From Hirudinaria manillensis (taxonomy: Eukaryota > Annelida > Clitellata > Hirudinida > Hirudinidae), in contig CM067531.1 of NCBI GenBank assembly GCA_034509925.1, forward strand, positions 4,930,001 to 4,994,000: a stretch of 64,000 nucleotides of DNA, written 5' to 3'. The notes beneath the pieces were generated by a model, which was not told the origin of the DNA, searched no databases, and saw only the letters and a program-made list of their open reading frames with translations. Shown in pieces: positions 11,801-23,703 of this stretch. The translations under genes and the position numbers were made by a program. Each line of letters begins with the position of its first letter. The first letter of the stretch is position 1.

Positions 11801-14800
11801 AATTATTTATGGATGCAAGCTATGAAGTATTTATGGATGCAAATTGTGAATTACTTTGGGATGCAAATTATGAATTATTTGTGGATGGCTTGCAGATTGT
11901 AATTATAATTATAATTTATGTCTTTCTTCGTTATATTTAAATCTTTATGATTTTTTAGGGAGCCAGAGGAGCGCCGGGAAAATCCGGTAAAGTTGGCGCT
12001 AAAGGATCAGCCGTGAGCCCAAGTTTTTTTTATTTATTTCTGATTTGAAACGATTTGTAGTTTCATGAACAAGATCAGGGTTAGGATTACAAGTAAATTA
12101 CTTTTTACTAATTTGTTTACAAGGAAATACTTTTTGTTTCGAAGGGTTCTCAAGGTGCATCTGGAGAACGTGGATCTGTTGGCCTCAGGGTAAGACATTA
12201 AATATTTGTGGATATTGACCAATTTATATACAGTGATATTTTACATATTAATATACTGATTACATATTAATGTGGTGGTTGTATATATGAGTTTCTTAAA
12301 TACAATGATGGTATAGGGTCCCGATGGACCTGGAGGTAGATCAGGACCACTCGGTCCACCAGGTCCAAAAGGAGAAGCAGGCGCCGTTGGACCTCTTGGT
12401 CCACGGGGAGAAGTTGGTCTGCCTGGTATCCCTGGACCAACCGGATATTTGGGAGCTCCAGGATTGCCAGTAAATTATATTTCTTTAGATTATACTTAGT
12501 AAAAGTATTGCAAGGATTTAAAAATTAAAAAAGCTTTTAATAACTGTTTTAAATTTGATGTAATTGTTACAAGATTATTAGATTGTCTTTTAGGGCTTAT
12601 GATTAAAAATTGTGACGATCAACCTCATTTTAATTTTAGGGAAGCGTTGGAAAAGATGGTTTGCCGGGATTCCCAGGCGAAAGGGGAGAATTGGTAAGAA
12701 GTTAAATCGCTGTTTTCTTGCATCGGCGAGGTCCTCTAACCGTAACGAATTACAGGGTCTTCCAGGTGCTGCCGGTCAACCCGGAGCCGTTGGGCAACCA
12801 GGAAACCCAGTGAGTATAAATCCGGATGAAAATGGAAATGAATGTTAAAATTACGTGCTGCTATTAATTAATAAAATAATAATAAAAGTTAAAGAGTTTA
12901 AAAATAGTAGGAATTCTATCAATTCACTTGCTTTTTACTAATCGTAAAGGGACCCGCTGGGCCCCAAGGAATTGCTGGAGAGAGGGGTGGACCAGGAGTG
13001 GCCGTGAGTGAATTTGTCAATTATTTTGTTAAATAAGATTTAAAATTTGCTCGATGAGCTTCATAAAAATGTTAAGAAATTTACATAAAATATCGTAAAG
13101 GGGCCAACTGGAGAAAGGGGACCACCTGGAGAACAAGGAAAAGAAGGCCCACCTGTGAGTTTATCCTGGATTACTGATGATAACAATATAACAATTTATT
13201 AATAAACATAATTAATTTAACAATAATATTAATGTTTAATAGCTAGTATTTACTCGAATTAACATATGCTAAAATGTTCCCTTAAAGTGAAAGCAACCTT
13301 ATAACATGAAATATCAAAGAATTTTTTAAGAAATTGTTGTGAAATTAATATTCAACTTGTTTAACTAATTAAAAAAAGGGACCAGCTGGAAATCAGGGAG
13401 CATCGGGACCTTTGGGACCGACAGGACCAAGAGGATTCCCCGGTGAAATTGGTCTCCCAGGATCACCTGTGAGTAATAATCGATAATTACTAATTTAATC
13501 GATAATTATTAATTTAATTAATTCCGTCCTAGGGTTCTGATGGCCCAAGAGGAGACCCCGGTCCGATGGGATCACCTGGACTGCCTGTTAGTTTTAGACG
13601 AGTTTACTATTACTATTATTATTAAAATATTTTATTATTAATTCAATTAAAAAACTATGTAACATTTTTTCATTATGTTTAACATTTATTAAGTTAAACC
13701 TACTTCAACTTTGTCGTGTTGAATATTCATTATGCTAACCTTTCTTCATTTATTATGTTAAATATTCATTATGTTAATCCTTCTTCATTTGTCAAGGGAC
13801 CGAAAGGTGGAACTGGCATTCCAGGAGTCATTGGGGCTGCAGGTCCTCCTGTAAGTTGTCGTGGTGAATATATTAATTACATTATATATATATATATACA
13901 TATGAGTGAATTAATTATATGCTAATTATATCAATGGTTTAGTGAATACCTGGATATCGCCGATAATATTATATCGGTGTGAATGGTTTCAAATAACTTT
14001 ATGTAGTCAGTGAGATGACATTAATGAACTAAATTTCATTCAATTTCAGTTAAAATGGTTTAAAATGCAAAAAATGAAAATAAAATTTAATTAAAACGAA
14101 AATAGGGTCGTCCTGGTGCCGCCGGGCCTGCTGGAGTTCCTGGACCAAAAGGAAGCCAGGCTAGAAATCTTGGGATTTCCTTTATTTTTTTTTCCAGATT
14201 TTTTCTTTTTTTTCCACAATTTATAAAGTTATCGTTTAAACAATATTCGTGTACTGATAAGTAGGATTTAGTTTTACAATTTCTTATTTTGTATTATTTG
14301 TGAATATACATGTATTCGAAACTAAATGATGTCAATAGGTATACGAGATATAGCAAGGACATTTTAAGATTAGATGCTCGCATTGCTTGGAAGGATTGGA
14401 GGTCAAATGTTGAATTAATGAGTTAAAGTTAAAAAAAATCATAAAATATAAAAAAGTAACCAATTTAAACATTAATTAATCAACTTGAAATTATCTCAAA
14501 CTAAATGTTTTGATGTGGGTCCTCAGACATACCATTTTAAACCTGAATTTATTCGGGTAATTAGTGCTTAAATAATATTTAATAAGCACCTAACCGTTTC
14601 AGGGACCAGTTGGTCCAAACGGAGCTGAAGGAGATCGTGGAGACAGGGGCTTACCTGTAAGGAAAGTTTTTATTTCTCGATGCGAACGTTTGTTACTCAC
14701 GTTTCTTTCTTATCCTTGGTTTAGGGTGACCCAGGACTCGTCGGAGGTGTTGGATTAAATGGCGACGATGGAGAGAAGGTAGAATTACAGATAAATTATT

Positions 14801-17800
14801 TGTCCTTTGTCGATGAAGTCTCAAAGTTTTCGTGATCTTTTCAAAGGGAGACGTTGGACTTCAAGGCGAAAAGGGAAGCAAAGGAGACGCCGGCGAAGTT
14901 GTGAGTGACCGAATGAGATTTCCATGCCGTTCTTCGACACACTCGTCTTCAACGTTTTACGAATTATTTCTTGCAACAATTCGTTTTTAAGAATAATTGT
15001 TACCTGAATCAAAAACATGATACGAATCACACCAGGGTCCGGCAGGTGCCAACGGAAATGCGGGCGCACCGGGTCAAATCGGCAGCATGGTGAGTAAAAC
15101 ATTGGCAGGTGGCTTTCAATTGATTTATTTGGACTTTAAACTATGCATCACCAACGTCCAAAGGGTCCTACAGGCGAACCTGGAGAAAGAGGATTCCAAG
15201 GTCCACCTGGTGGTCAGGTTTGTTTCGGAGGAGGATTTCGTTGTTGTAGTTTGTATGTGAGTAATGCCGTGTACTTTGCTTTCAATTTTAAAAAGGGAGC
15301 CGAGGGTCCAAGAGGTATGCCAGGGCCGATTGGCGGTCCAGGAAAACCAGGTCTGCCAGGGACCCACGGAGTTAAAGGAGAACTTGGAGATACAGGACTC
15401 AAGGTGAGTAACTTCACTAAAGTTTATTGTCTCTTTGAACACATGTTTACTACTCACACTTTATTGCTATTATTTTCAGTTAAACCGCCTTGTTAAATTG
15501 TAATAATGACAATTACATCAATCTACAGGGTCCCTTAGGTCCCGCTGGACCACCTGGTCTTCCAGGAGAGCCCGGACCTGGGGTAATAATAATTTTACAT
15601 AATTATAATAACCAAATTTGAACTACGTAAATTTCTTAAATAAGTGCTGATGTGCGGCACCGGATTTGTTAAACGCTCCTAATGTTTTCAATCTTGTCAA
15701 TCTATTTATAAATTTGTATCAAAAAGGGCGGACCTGGATTGCCAGGGGCTTTGGGATCAGAGGGCCGTCAGGGACTGAAAGGAGAGATGGGTCTCGATGG
15801 ACCACCCGGACCGCCAGGCAAAGCTGGATCTCCTGCAAGTTTAACTGCTACATAAATTTTAATCATTAATAAAATGCGTAATACTAGCATGGAACAGTTT
15901 CTGAATCCTTGGTCCTTAAAGGGTTCCCCGGGCGCTCTCGGAGCGAAGGGTTCAACCGGAAACCCAGGTTTGCCAGGTCATGCAGGTCAAACTGGAAAAG
16001 TAGGAGCACCCGGTCCTAAGGGTTACGCTGTCAGTAAATAACATGATTTTTCAAATTTAGTCGAATTAGAAATGAAATGTTGAATTTCAAAACAAGGGAT
16101 CCATTGGCTTTCCCGGAAATCCCGGCGCTCCAGGCACAGCCGGTGCAAAGGTGAGTTGTGAAGATAATTAAACTGAGTATTTTGAGTTATTTTCATGTAA
16201 TTGTTTTGGAAACAATTTTTATTTACTTTTTAATCCCTTGGAAACAGGGTGCACAAGGACCACGTGGAAAAGAAGGAAAATCTGGTGACCTTGGAAAACA
16301 AGTCTGAAGCTTTTAATAAAAAATTAATTACTTGATTTTCATAAATTGAGTTAAAATAAATTAATAGATTTTCATGACTTAAAATGTTTTTGCCTCAAGG
16401 GACCACAAGGTGCTCAAGGTGAACTCGGCCCAGTCGGTCCTCCCGGTAAAATGGTGAGATGACGCCATTTCTATTTCTTTCCACTCTGCAGTAGTAGAAG
16501 TGGTTGTCGAAATCATTTTTTTTTAATTTCTAAATTAATGCCCAAAAATATTTTTGGAAAAAATTTTCGGATCTTAAAATTTCCTCAAAATCAAACCATT
16601 AAATCGTGCGTCATTGCAAAATATAGGGTGTTTCTGGTTGCAATGTATCCTTTTGCATAGATAGGACAATTCAAATCTAGCTCATTTTCTTCTTGATTTA
16701 AAAAGGGTAAATTGGGACCACACGGACCTCACGGGGAGCCTGGTCCGGCAGGTGTCAAGGGTGACAGAGGAACTGAAGGATCGCCTGGTGAAAGAGGACC
16801 TTATGGACAAAACGTTAGATGCTTCACTTATTTTTACTTATTTTATTTCCAGAAGCGTTTTGATTTCATATTTCAATATGCAAAAGAATGAGAAACTACT
16901 AAAGGATTTGACGTGATCCAGAATAGAATAGACCAGAATAGACGCCTTCTGAAATCGAGATCGAGTTGTCTTTGAAGCTTTCATTTATCGATACAATCGA
17001 TCAATTTCAACTGTAAATTATAAAAAAAAAAATGCCGTAAACCAGAACAAAAATGGAAGTCAATTGAAATGGTTCTTAACAAATTAAAGATGGAATCAAA
17101 TCTCATCGATATCGTACGCATTTAAGCTGCTTTATTTCAGAGGATACGCCAGAAGATGTAATGTAATTAAGTAAACCGTCCTATTGTCATGATGTCGTTA
17201 GTTATTTTGTCATTTTTATACATATTTATTCGAAACTTTGTGTCATTAAGCGTTCATAGTCATTGAAGTATAAATTAATCAAATCAGGGTGTTCCCGGCA
17301 AATCAGGTCCCAGAGGGGCTCGTGGTCTTCCAGGTCCACCGGTGAGTTCTTTTGAAAAATGGAAAGAAATTGGAATGTTTCTAAAGTGTCTTTTCCATTC
17401 CAGGGTGAAGTTGGACCACCAGGTCCTCCTGGTCCTAATGGCAAAAGAGGACCAGCCGTGAGATTTAATTGTTCATTAAACATTTTAAACGTTTTAAAAC
17501 TCAAATAATAAGCAGCTTGCAAGTGAATAAAGACGATTACAAATGTTAATAGTTAGGCAAGTCCGATTAGTCTATTGGAAATTTATAGCATTCACTTATT
17601 TTGTCACAATTTCATTTCTAAAATATTCCATAATATAATGAACCAATTTGAATTTTAAAAATTAATTTTGTAGGGTCCGGCCGGACCCGCAGGGTCCAAG
17701 GGAGAAACTGGTGCAACCAATGAAAAGGTGTTGATTTGAATGTCTCACCCACAATACGAACGTATTTTATTAATTCTCTTTTGGAACGCTCAGGGAAATA

Positions 17801-19462
17801 GAGGAGAGGCTGGTCAACTGGGTGCCTACGGTGAACAGGGACCGAAGGGTGAAAGGGGACCACAAGGTCCGGTCGGCCTCCCTGGAGAGCGTGGTTACAC
17901 TGTTGGTCGTTTGTTTGTCACTCGATTCATCTCGTTCAGAAACCTTTCTGGCAGTTAAAGCCTTTCTAATTTGTCTGTATTTATATTTAGGGACCTGAAG
18001 GGCCACGAGGAAATCCTGGACCGGACGGCACTGCGGGAGTTCCAGTAAGATGTTCTAAGCGGATGAAAAATAGGATCTAATCATGCACAATATCTCAGCG
18101 CGTACTTTAACTTTTATCCATTCGACTTTTTAGGGCACCGAAGGTAGTCGCGGACAGAAGGGGTTCAAAGGTCAGCCCGGTTCTCCTGGAGCTCAAGGAC
18201 CCCCAGTATATTTTCAAGATGTTTCACTTCACATATAATGAGTGCATTAAGTTCTTCATGGATATTGAAATTATCACGTACGCAGGGAGCACCAGGTCTT
18301 CCCGGTGCTTCGCACGAAGACAAAGCGAGGAAGAAGCGATCCGTTCGGTTGGAGGGAGACACTCAATCCGATGACGACAAATTCTTCGGATGGATTCAGA
18401 AATTCGTCCAGGAAAACAAGCACGAAAAGGTTGTTGAGAAAATCTTCGGTGAACTCGATGCTTTGAAAAAGGAAGTTTCGTCAGTTTTGGCGCCAATTGG
18501 AAGCAAGGAAGCACCCGCTCAGACTTGCAAGGACATTCATTTGGAATTCCCGTCGCTTCCCAGCGGTTAGAAATCGTTTATGCTTTATATAAATTATTTA
18601 TGTTTATTTTATGCAAATCGTGACTTTTCCTCCACGGAGAAAACAAAACTCTTGCAGGCTGGTATTGGATCGATCCCAACTTGGGAGTACCAACAGATGC
18701 CGTAAAGGTTTGGTGCAACATGACCACAGACAATGTACAAACATGTGTACATCCTTCACCAAAGACAAGTTTTGTGAGTGGCTCTCTATTCCATTATGTG
18801 ATTTAGTTCAAATCGAGATTTTGAATAAACACATTAATCTAATGTTACATCATTCTCCAATGTAAAGAGCCTGCCTTAGTGAACTGCTTTCTATAGGTTC
18901 CATCACAAAACTGGCCAAAAAGAGACAACAGAAATGCAAGATTTAGCCAGTTGAATCAGGGATTCAAGGTTTTTTTTTTTTGATAGTACATTTCATTTAA
19001 TGAATTACGTTACTAATATTGGATAATGATTCGTAGATCACCTACATCGACAATGAAGCTCAGTTCCAATTTCTGAGGTTGTTGCATACGAGAGCAACTC
19101 AAACCTTCTCTTATTTGTGTCGCAATTCCGTAGCCTGGTACAACTCGGAAAGCAAAAATCTCGCAGATGCCATCTCGTTCTTTGGCTCTGACGACTCAGA
19201 GATCAAGACCGAGAAATTCCAGCAAGAGGTCGTAGTTGTAGACCAATGTCAGGTGAGTCGATAAGTCATCGGTTATTCGCTTGGAAATCCTTTCCAATCC
19301 GTTTGAACACTTTTCCAGTCCGGTCGCAGCACTGGAATGACAGTGTTTAACGTGAAGAGTCGCAAACTCCAGCAGGCACCAATCGTCGACTTCAAGCCGA
19401 AGGATTACGGAAGAAACGACCAACAGTTCGGTTTTGAAGTTGGACCAGTTTGCTTCAGTTGA
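5851..19462 (+). CDS. Fibrillar collagen alpha chain with TSPN-type N-propeptide (complete, 60 exons)
   Basis: Complete gene for a fibril-forming procollagen chain of about 1609 residues, secreted and assembled into extracellular fibrils. Order: signal peptide (about 1-26), TSPN domain (36-218), minor helix of about 10 Gly-X-Y triplets (267-297), non-collagenous linker rich in Ser/Met, main helix (333-1343, 337 triplets), C-telopeptide with KARKKR, and a COLFI C-propeptide ending FEVGPVCFS. Non-helical exons: 5851-5956, 6272-6445, 6672-6885, 6954-7113, 7186-7284, 7373-7453, 7717-7791, 8344-8418; C-terminal exons: 18286-18565, 18658-18773, 18897-18968, 19037-19252, 19319-19462. Helix exons are multiples of 9 bp, mostly 45, 54 or 108, each starting with a Gly codon, the ancestral fibrillar-collagen pattern; the long 153-bp exon (12317-12469) looks like a fusion. 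The TSPN domain resembles clade B chains, but I cannot assign a clade. Oddities: two GC-AG introns, one Gly-to-Asn break, and two missing propeptide cysteines. Confidence 0.95.
6272..7113 (+). other. TSPN (LamG-like) domain exons of the collagen N-propeptide
   Basis: Three exons encode a thrombospondin-N-terminal-like domain: [32 protein letters not shown], then [19 protein letters not shown] followed by GRVYLFNHP. The WHxV...V.L..DC stretch is the usual TSPN signature. The domain is followed by DICQIVPEC, a short cysteine-bearing linker typical of these propeptides. Confidence 0.88.
8558..18312 (+). other. Main triple helix, 337 Gly-X-Y triplets over 48 exons
   Basis: Exon starts, from the second helix exon: 8691, 8880, 9219, 9355, 9641, 9759, 9899, 10155, 10277, 10518, 10683, 11001, 11119, 11433, 11603, 11729, 11959, 12145, 12317, 12640, 12756, 12950, 13101, 13379, 13533, 13797, 14106, 14603, 14725, 14847, 15036, 15164, 15296, 15529, 15727, 15922, 16097, 16248, 16400, 16706, 17288, 17404, 17674, 17794, 17991, 18134. 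Summing exon lengths gives 337 triplets (about 1011 residues). Mammalian type I collagen has 338 triplets (1014 residues), so helix length is nearly unchanged. One triplet breaks the pattern (17719-17727). Introns after 14159 and 15834 begin with GC. Confidence 0.9.
11789..11884 (+). repeat. 24-bp tandem repeat, four copies, in a collagen intron
   Basis: Four adjacent 24-base units begin ATGCAA and end near TTTATGG or TTGTGG, diverged by a few bases each. They fill the intron between the exons ending at 11782 and starting at 11959. Confidence 0.8.
18313..19462 (+). other. C-telopeptide and COLFI C-propeptide
   Basis: After the last triplet come KARKKR, a possible furin site, and [10 protein letters not shown], where a Gly-Asp bond could serve tolloid/BMP1-type proteases (inference). 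A coiled-coil-like segment ([18 protein letters not shown]) precedes the COLFI domain. WYWIDPN and AVKVWCNM show the calcium-binding/trimerisation loop; [26 protein letters not shown] and FGFEVGPVC follow. Only six of the eight canonical cysteines are present. Confidence 0.9.
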
Positions 19463-20218
19463 TGCAGCGTTTCTTGTGATGTTTCATAAACAGAAAAGTC
19501 ATTTCTCTGAGTCATTGAAATTTTTTTTTTAAATTAGAAAATTTGAGTGTGGAATAGACAGAATTTGATTTTAAATATTTAATTATAAGATTTAATTAAA
19601 TGTCTAACAATCCCAATAAGACTAATTTTCTTCTGGCCAGTTATTAAGGTAAAAATTGTAGCATTTATTTCCGAATTTTATGGAATTCCTTGACAAAATA
19701 ATTGCCACAATTACACGTGTTGAATAAACTAAAGAGAAAGTTGAATGTTATGAATGTAATAAGAGAATGTTCAATATAATGTACAGCTTCCCACATCTAT
19801 TTAAACTGCTTTCAAGAATTGTCGGCAATATTTACAATAGTTAGACATTTTATAATAGGTGCAGGTGTTGCAAGAGGTATCATGGTCATGGTTTTAAAAT
19901 TGGTCAGGGTTGGGGAAGGTTAGGGGGACATTTTTGGTGGGTTGATTGTATCTGGTGATGACCTTTGTTTTTGATTTTTACAACAAGAATGAATCTCTCG
20001 GGGTTAATGGGTCAATGGGTGTAGTGGCAGAATTTGGTACTTTTAGTAATTTATTTTTGAATTTTCGATCAATTAAAGTTCAACTTTCAGATTCAGTTTT
20101 TAAAAACCGAATATCGATGAAGAAACGCCATTATATCCTAATGTTTTTGGACGTCGTCATAACAACGACTCGTCTAACTTTTTATTGTTTACAAAGAGAA
20201 AAACATATTGCTAGTGCT
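19463..20218. other. Intergenic region, collagen 3' UTR and LRR-gene 5' region
   Basis: AATAAA at 19723-19728, about 260 bp after the collagen stop, is the likely polyadenylation signal. The rest would hold the promoter and 5' UTR of the next gene. An in-frame ATG at 20117 could extend that protein by 34 residues. No other feature is seen. Confidence 0.55.
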
Positions 20219-23200
20219 ATGTGCGAAAGTAGCGACGAAGAAACTTGCATCAGCACTTCAGAATACTTTGTGTCCGCTGCGAGAAAATTATGTTTGGGCG
20301 ATTTCCCTCACGGATTCGGAAAATGGGTAAAACATAAATTGACTGACGCTGAATTAAGATTACTGATCGTTTCATTTGTAAATTCAAGAGGTTATCCTCC
20401 ATGGATTTCAGTGTCGATGTCCGCCGAGCAATTAAAAGTGGGTCAATGGGTTCCATTGGTTCGATTGGATAAGATATGAGAAATGGTTTTAATTCTTCAG
20501 AAATAGCGAACTTTTACGAGAACGTCGATGATTTGGTCGATTTGATTAAAGACTTGCATTCTCCGTGGAATTGTTCGAACAAGTGGAGCGATGATATTTG
20601 TTCGTTGAAAGAAATTGCAGTCAGACATCCAGAAGTACTTTGGCGGAAGGATTTCCTTTGGAAACATTTCAGGAATTTAATATTCCAAGATAAAAACGTT
20701 GGAATTGCTTAAGTATTGTTTGTAACCACTCGACTTAATAACTGAACCGTGTTTTATTCTAGATAACAGAAATCGATGCCAACGTTGCTAAGTTGATAAA
20801 CCTGCAGAGTTTGATATTAAGCGTTAACAATATTCGGTCCTTGAATATCAACCATTTGCCTGCTTGCCTTCAAGTATGTCGAGTGACCTTGACCAAATGA
20901 GGCTGTAAAATTTCAACGAAAATTAATTTTTACTAAATTATTCTAAATGCAGCACTTAGAACTTTTCGGCAACAAAATCTCAATTATTGTCGAACCGCAA
21001 AATTCACCTCCAAAAATTCTGATGCATTTGGGACTTGGTCAAAACTGTTTGGGAAGTTTAGACAATTGCCTCGCATCGTCGTTGTGGTCAGCTTGATTTT
21101 CGCGATCCTTCAGTCGGACGTTTATGCTTGTTTAATAACTTTTCATTGCTCGTACAATAACAATCATTGCTTGTGTAACAACAATCATTGCTTTTACCAT
21201 CCAACTGAGGCCTTGTCTCACATCTCTGGATTTATGTCTGAACAACTTGGTGGATATTGCAGTATTATGTTGCAAACTGAAAGAGCTTCCTAACCTCAGA
21301 AGTCTCTATGCATTCGGAAACCCTTTGAGCGTCAGGAAGTTATTGTTTAAATTGGCATCAACGAAAAGTAAACTTAAATTTAAAAAATTCTCAGTACGTA
21401 CCCGTGTACAGAGGGTACATTATCGATACAATACCTCAACTGAGTCATCTCGATGGGGTAAAGATCAGTGCGATGGAAAGAAAATATGCAAGGGGTTTGA
21501 AGGACAAGGATTGTAGAGGTCAATAAATTTATTTATAAAATAATTTATCATTCGCAGATGTTCACAGATGAGGTAATAAATTAAAATAAATAAAAATATA
21601 CTCAAATTAATTAAATTAAAAACATTAAATAAATTTTAAATTTATTTATGAAAATTGTCGTTAAAATATACAAAGTTGAACTCATTGAAACACTTATTAT
21701 TTCCAAGATGCTGAGCTTCACGAGGGAAAGATTTTGGTAGAAGTTTTGCAAATAAATGGTCTCCCGGTAATAACTGAAAACATTCATTCAGAACTATTAA
21801 TTAATAATTAATTTAATTAATTTAAATTGAATTAAATTGAAATAAATTGAATTAAATCTGAAACAAGATTTTAAATGTTCACAGATGAAGTAATAAAACT
21901 TGAAAATTATTAAAGGTTATTATTTATTTAGTCTCCAGAGGGTATTGAATACCCGGGACGAAGATGTTTTGTGAGGTATTCGTTCATCAATCAATGCATT
22001 CCGACGCATAGAATTTCAACGTTTGCTGCCACAAACGATGGAAATCCTGAACAAAAAGATAATTCCAAGGATTCCAATGAAGATGAACATCGTGTTACAA
22101 AGAATGTTGATTTTAATGAAAATGACTTTTACGTCACAAGGTCCTACGATTGGAAGGATAACATCGAAGTCCGTGAATCCGTGGTCGTTCGTTTCCAGAA
22201 TTTGTCGGAACTGAAGAAAAGACTTTTTGGAAATCTTTTGGTTGAAGTGGTCGAAGAGAAAATTGTTGGTGCAAATTTAGAGAGATGAATTATAATGCAT
22301 TCTTCCTAGAAGAGATGATAATTAATAGATTTATAAATCATTTCAGACTCCATCAGAGAAGGCATTAGTTCAGGATGAAACGCCAAAGACGAACAAGAAA
22401 AAAACTCCACAAAAGGTACTTTCACCTGACGTTGCATAAGAGAATGTTGTTGTTTTTTTCGATTTCATGTGTAATTTGAATTAACTGCCTTTAAATGCAG
22501 CAAAACGCGGCAAATTCATTTCAGTAATAAATTATTAAACAATTAAAACATCTTATTAAACAGTTTTTTTTTTAGAAACAAACAACAAAGAACCTTGCAG
22601 AATCAAAATCGATAATCGAATCGAAAGAGAAAGAAGCCGAAGTCAAAGCTGAAAGAAGACATTTGCAAATATTTTCTTTGCCCCTCTCTGGACTCCTCGG
22701 CAAATGTCCACAATTGGATCTCCAATTAAAAAAAAAGTTGCTCTTTGACGTGCCTGTAGCACCAAAAGCATCTCCTTTACCTGTATGCCTTTAAATCAAA
22801 TTTGTTAAAAATATTTAAATTAAATTCAAGTTAATTTATAAACAATAACCGATAAAAGATTTGATTTTCATTGATTTCGTTGTCAATTGAAACATACTTT
22901 TAATCGAAAACAATGTAAATATTGTTTATTCTCCCAACCTAACACTGAAATATTATTTTCCAGTCAGACAGCTTGAACAAACCCAAGACTGGCAAAAAGT
23001 CTGAAAAAAGTTCGAATCTCCTCATTAAAATTATTTATTTTAAAACTTATCTGAGTCTCCTAAACAGTTGCATTGTTATTCGTAATAATTAATCTTAATT
23101 AATTAATTAATTTATTTATTTATTTATTTATTTATAAATTTTCTCTACGTTTTGTTAAACTAAGAAACTACAAAGGTAAAAATGGAACAAGAGATGCAGA

Positions 23201-23277
23201 ATGAAAGCGACATAAGAAGAAGCATTCATGGAATTTTGGAGTTGAACATCAGAATCGAAGTGGTTCGAACGTGCTGA
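20219..23277 (+). CDS. LRRC43: Leucine-rich-repeat protein, LRRC43-like
   Basis: Multi-exon gene: 20219-20441, 20501-20697, 20763-20873, 20953-21086, 21210-21330, 21395-21518, 21708-21766, 21932-about 22264, 22347-22415, 22576-22782, 22964-?. Phases agree through exon ten; the 3' end is unclear, with the last plausible stop at 23277. The N-terminus has ARKLCLGDFPHGFGKW; the middle has LRR units (LINLQSLILSVNNI, HLELFGNKIS, LTSLDLCLNNL, LRSLYAFGNPLS); then YVPVYRGYIIDTIPQLSHLD, a cap that follows the LRRs in LRRC43. The C-terminal third is Lys/Glu-rich and poorly conserved. LRRC43 occurs in ciliated animals and is linked to motile cilia, but its role is poorly known. Start: ATG at 20219 is used; ATG at 20117 is in frame. 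AATAAA follows at 23406-23411. The assignment rests on layout and remembered motifs, so it is moderate; another LRR family is possible. Confidence 0.6.
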
Positions 23278-23643
23278 AGAAATCGAAACCTCCATTGATT
23301 ATTTGCTTGTTAACTATTATTAACTTGATAATCAATTCAAGGATTACAATTATTAAACGCATAATTAATTCAAATGTTTAGCATTACAAATTACTTGCGA
23401 ATACAAATAAAATTGAGAGTTGGAGTCCAACATGAATGGCGTCTGATTGTCTCTCGTTACGATTGGATGTTTTGTTTATTCTGTCGTGACACGAAGAACC
23501 GTCGGTGCTGATAACGATCCGTAGGCAGGTGGTATGACGTGTGCAAATGTATCATTAAGGCTCATAAACCGAATTAACGCTGATTAGGAGATTCCATCGA
23601 GACAGGGAGACACGTTTGATGTGTTTGTTTAAAAAAGACCGCA

Positions 23644-23649
23644 TATAAA
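23644..23649 (+). promoter_or_regulatory. TATA box of the neuropeptide gene
   Basis: TATAAAGG lies 60 bp upstream of the start codon, followed by pyrimidine-rich sequence around 23660-23680 where transcription could begin. Strong TATA boxes are common in neuropeptide genes. Confidence 0.55.
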
Positions 23650-23703
23650 GGCAAACATTCACTTCATTCTTCCCGCATTGCAAGGCAAATTGAAGTGAAA
23701 AGA

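Noticed and set aside
14821..15457. Minus-strand ORFs inside the collagen gene
   Set aside because: They are antisense shadows of Gly-Pro-rich codons; all splice sites here fit the plus-strand collagen.
21556..21576. Possible mini-exon ATGTTCACAGATGAG with a GT after it in the LRR gene
   Set aside because: Using it creates an in-frame stop; the exon at 21708 fits phase. A near copy at about 21876 shows it is a small duplicated non-coding segment.
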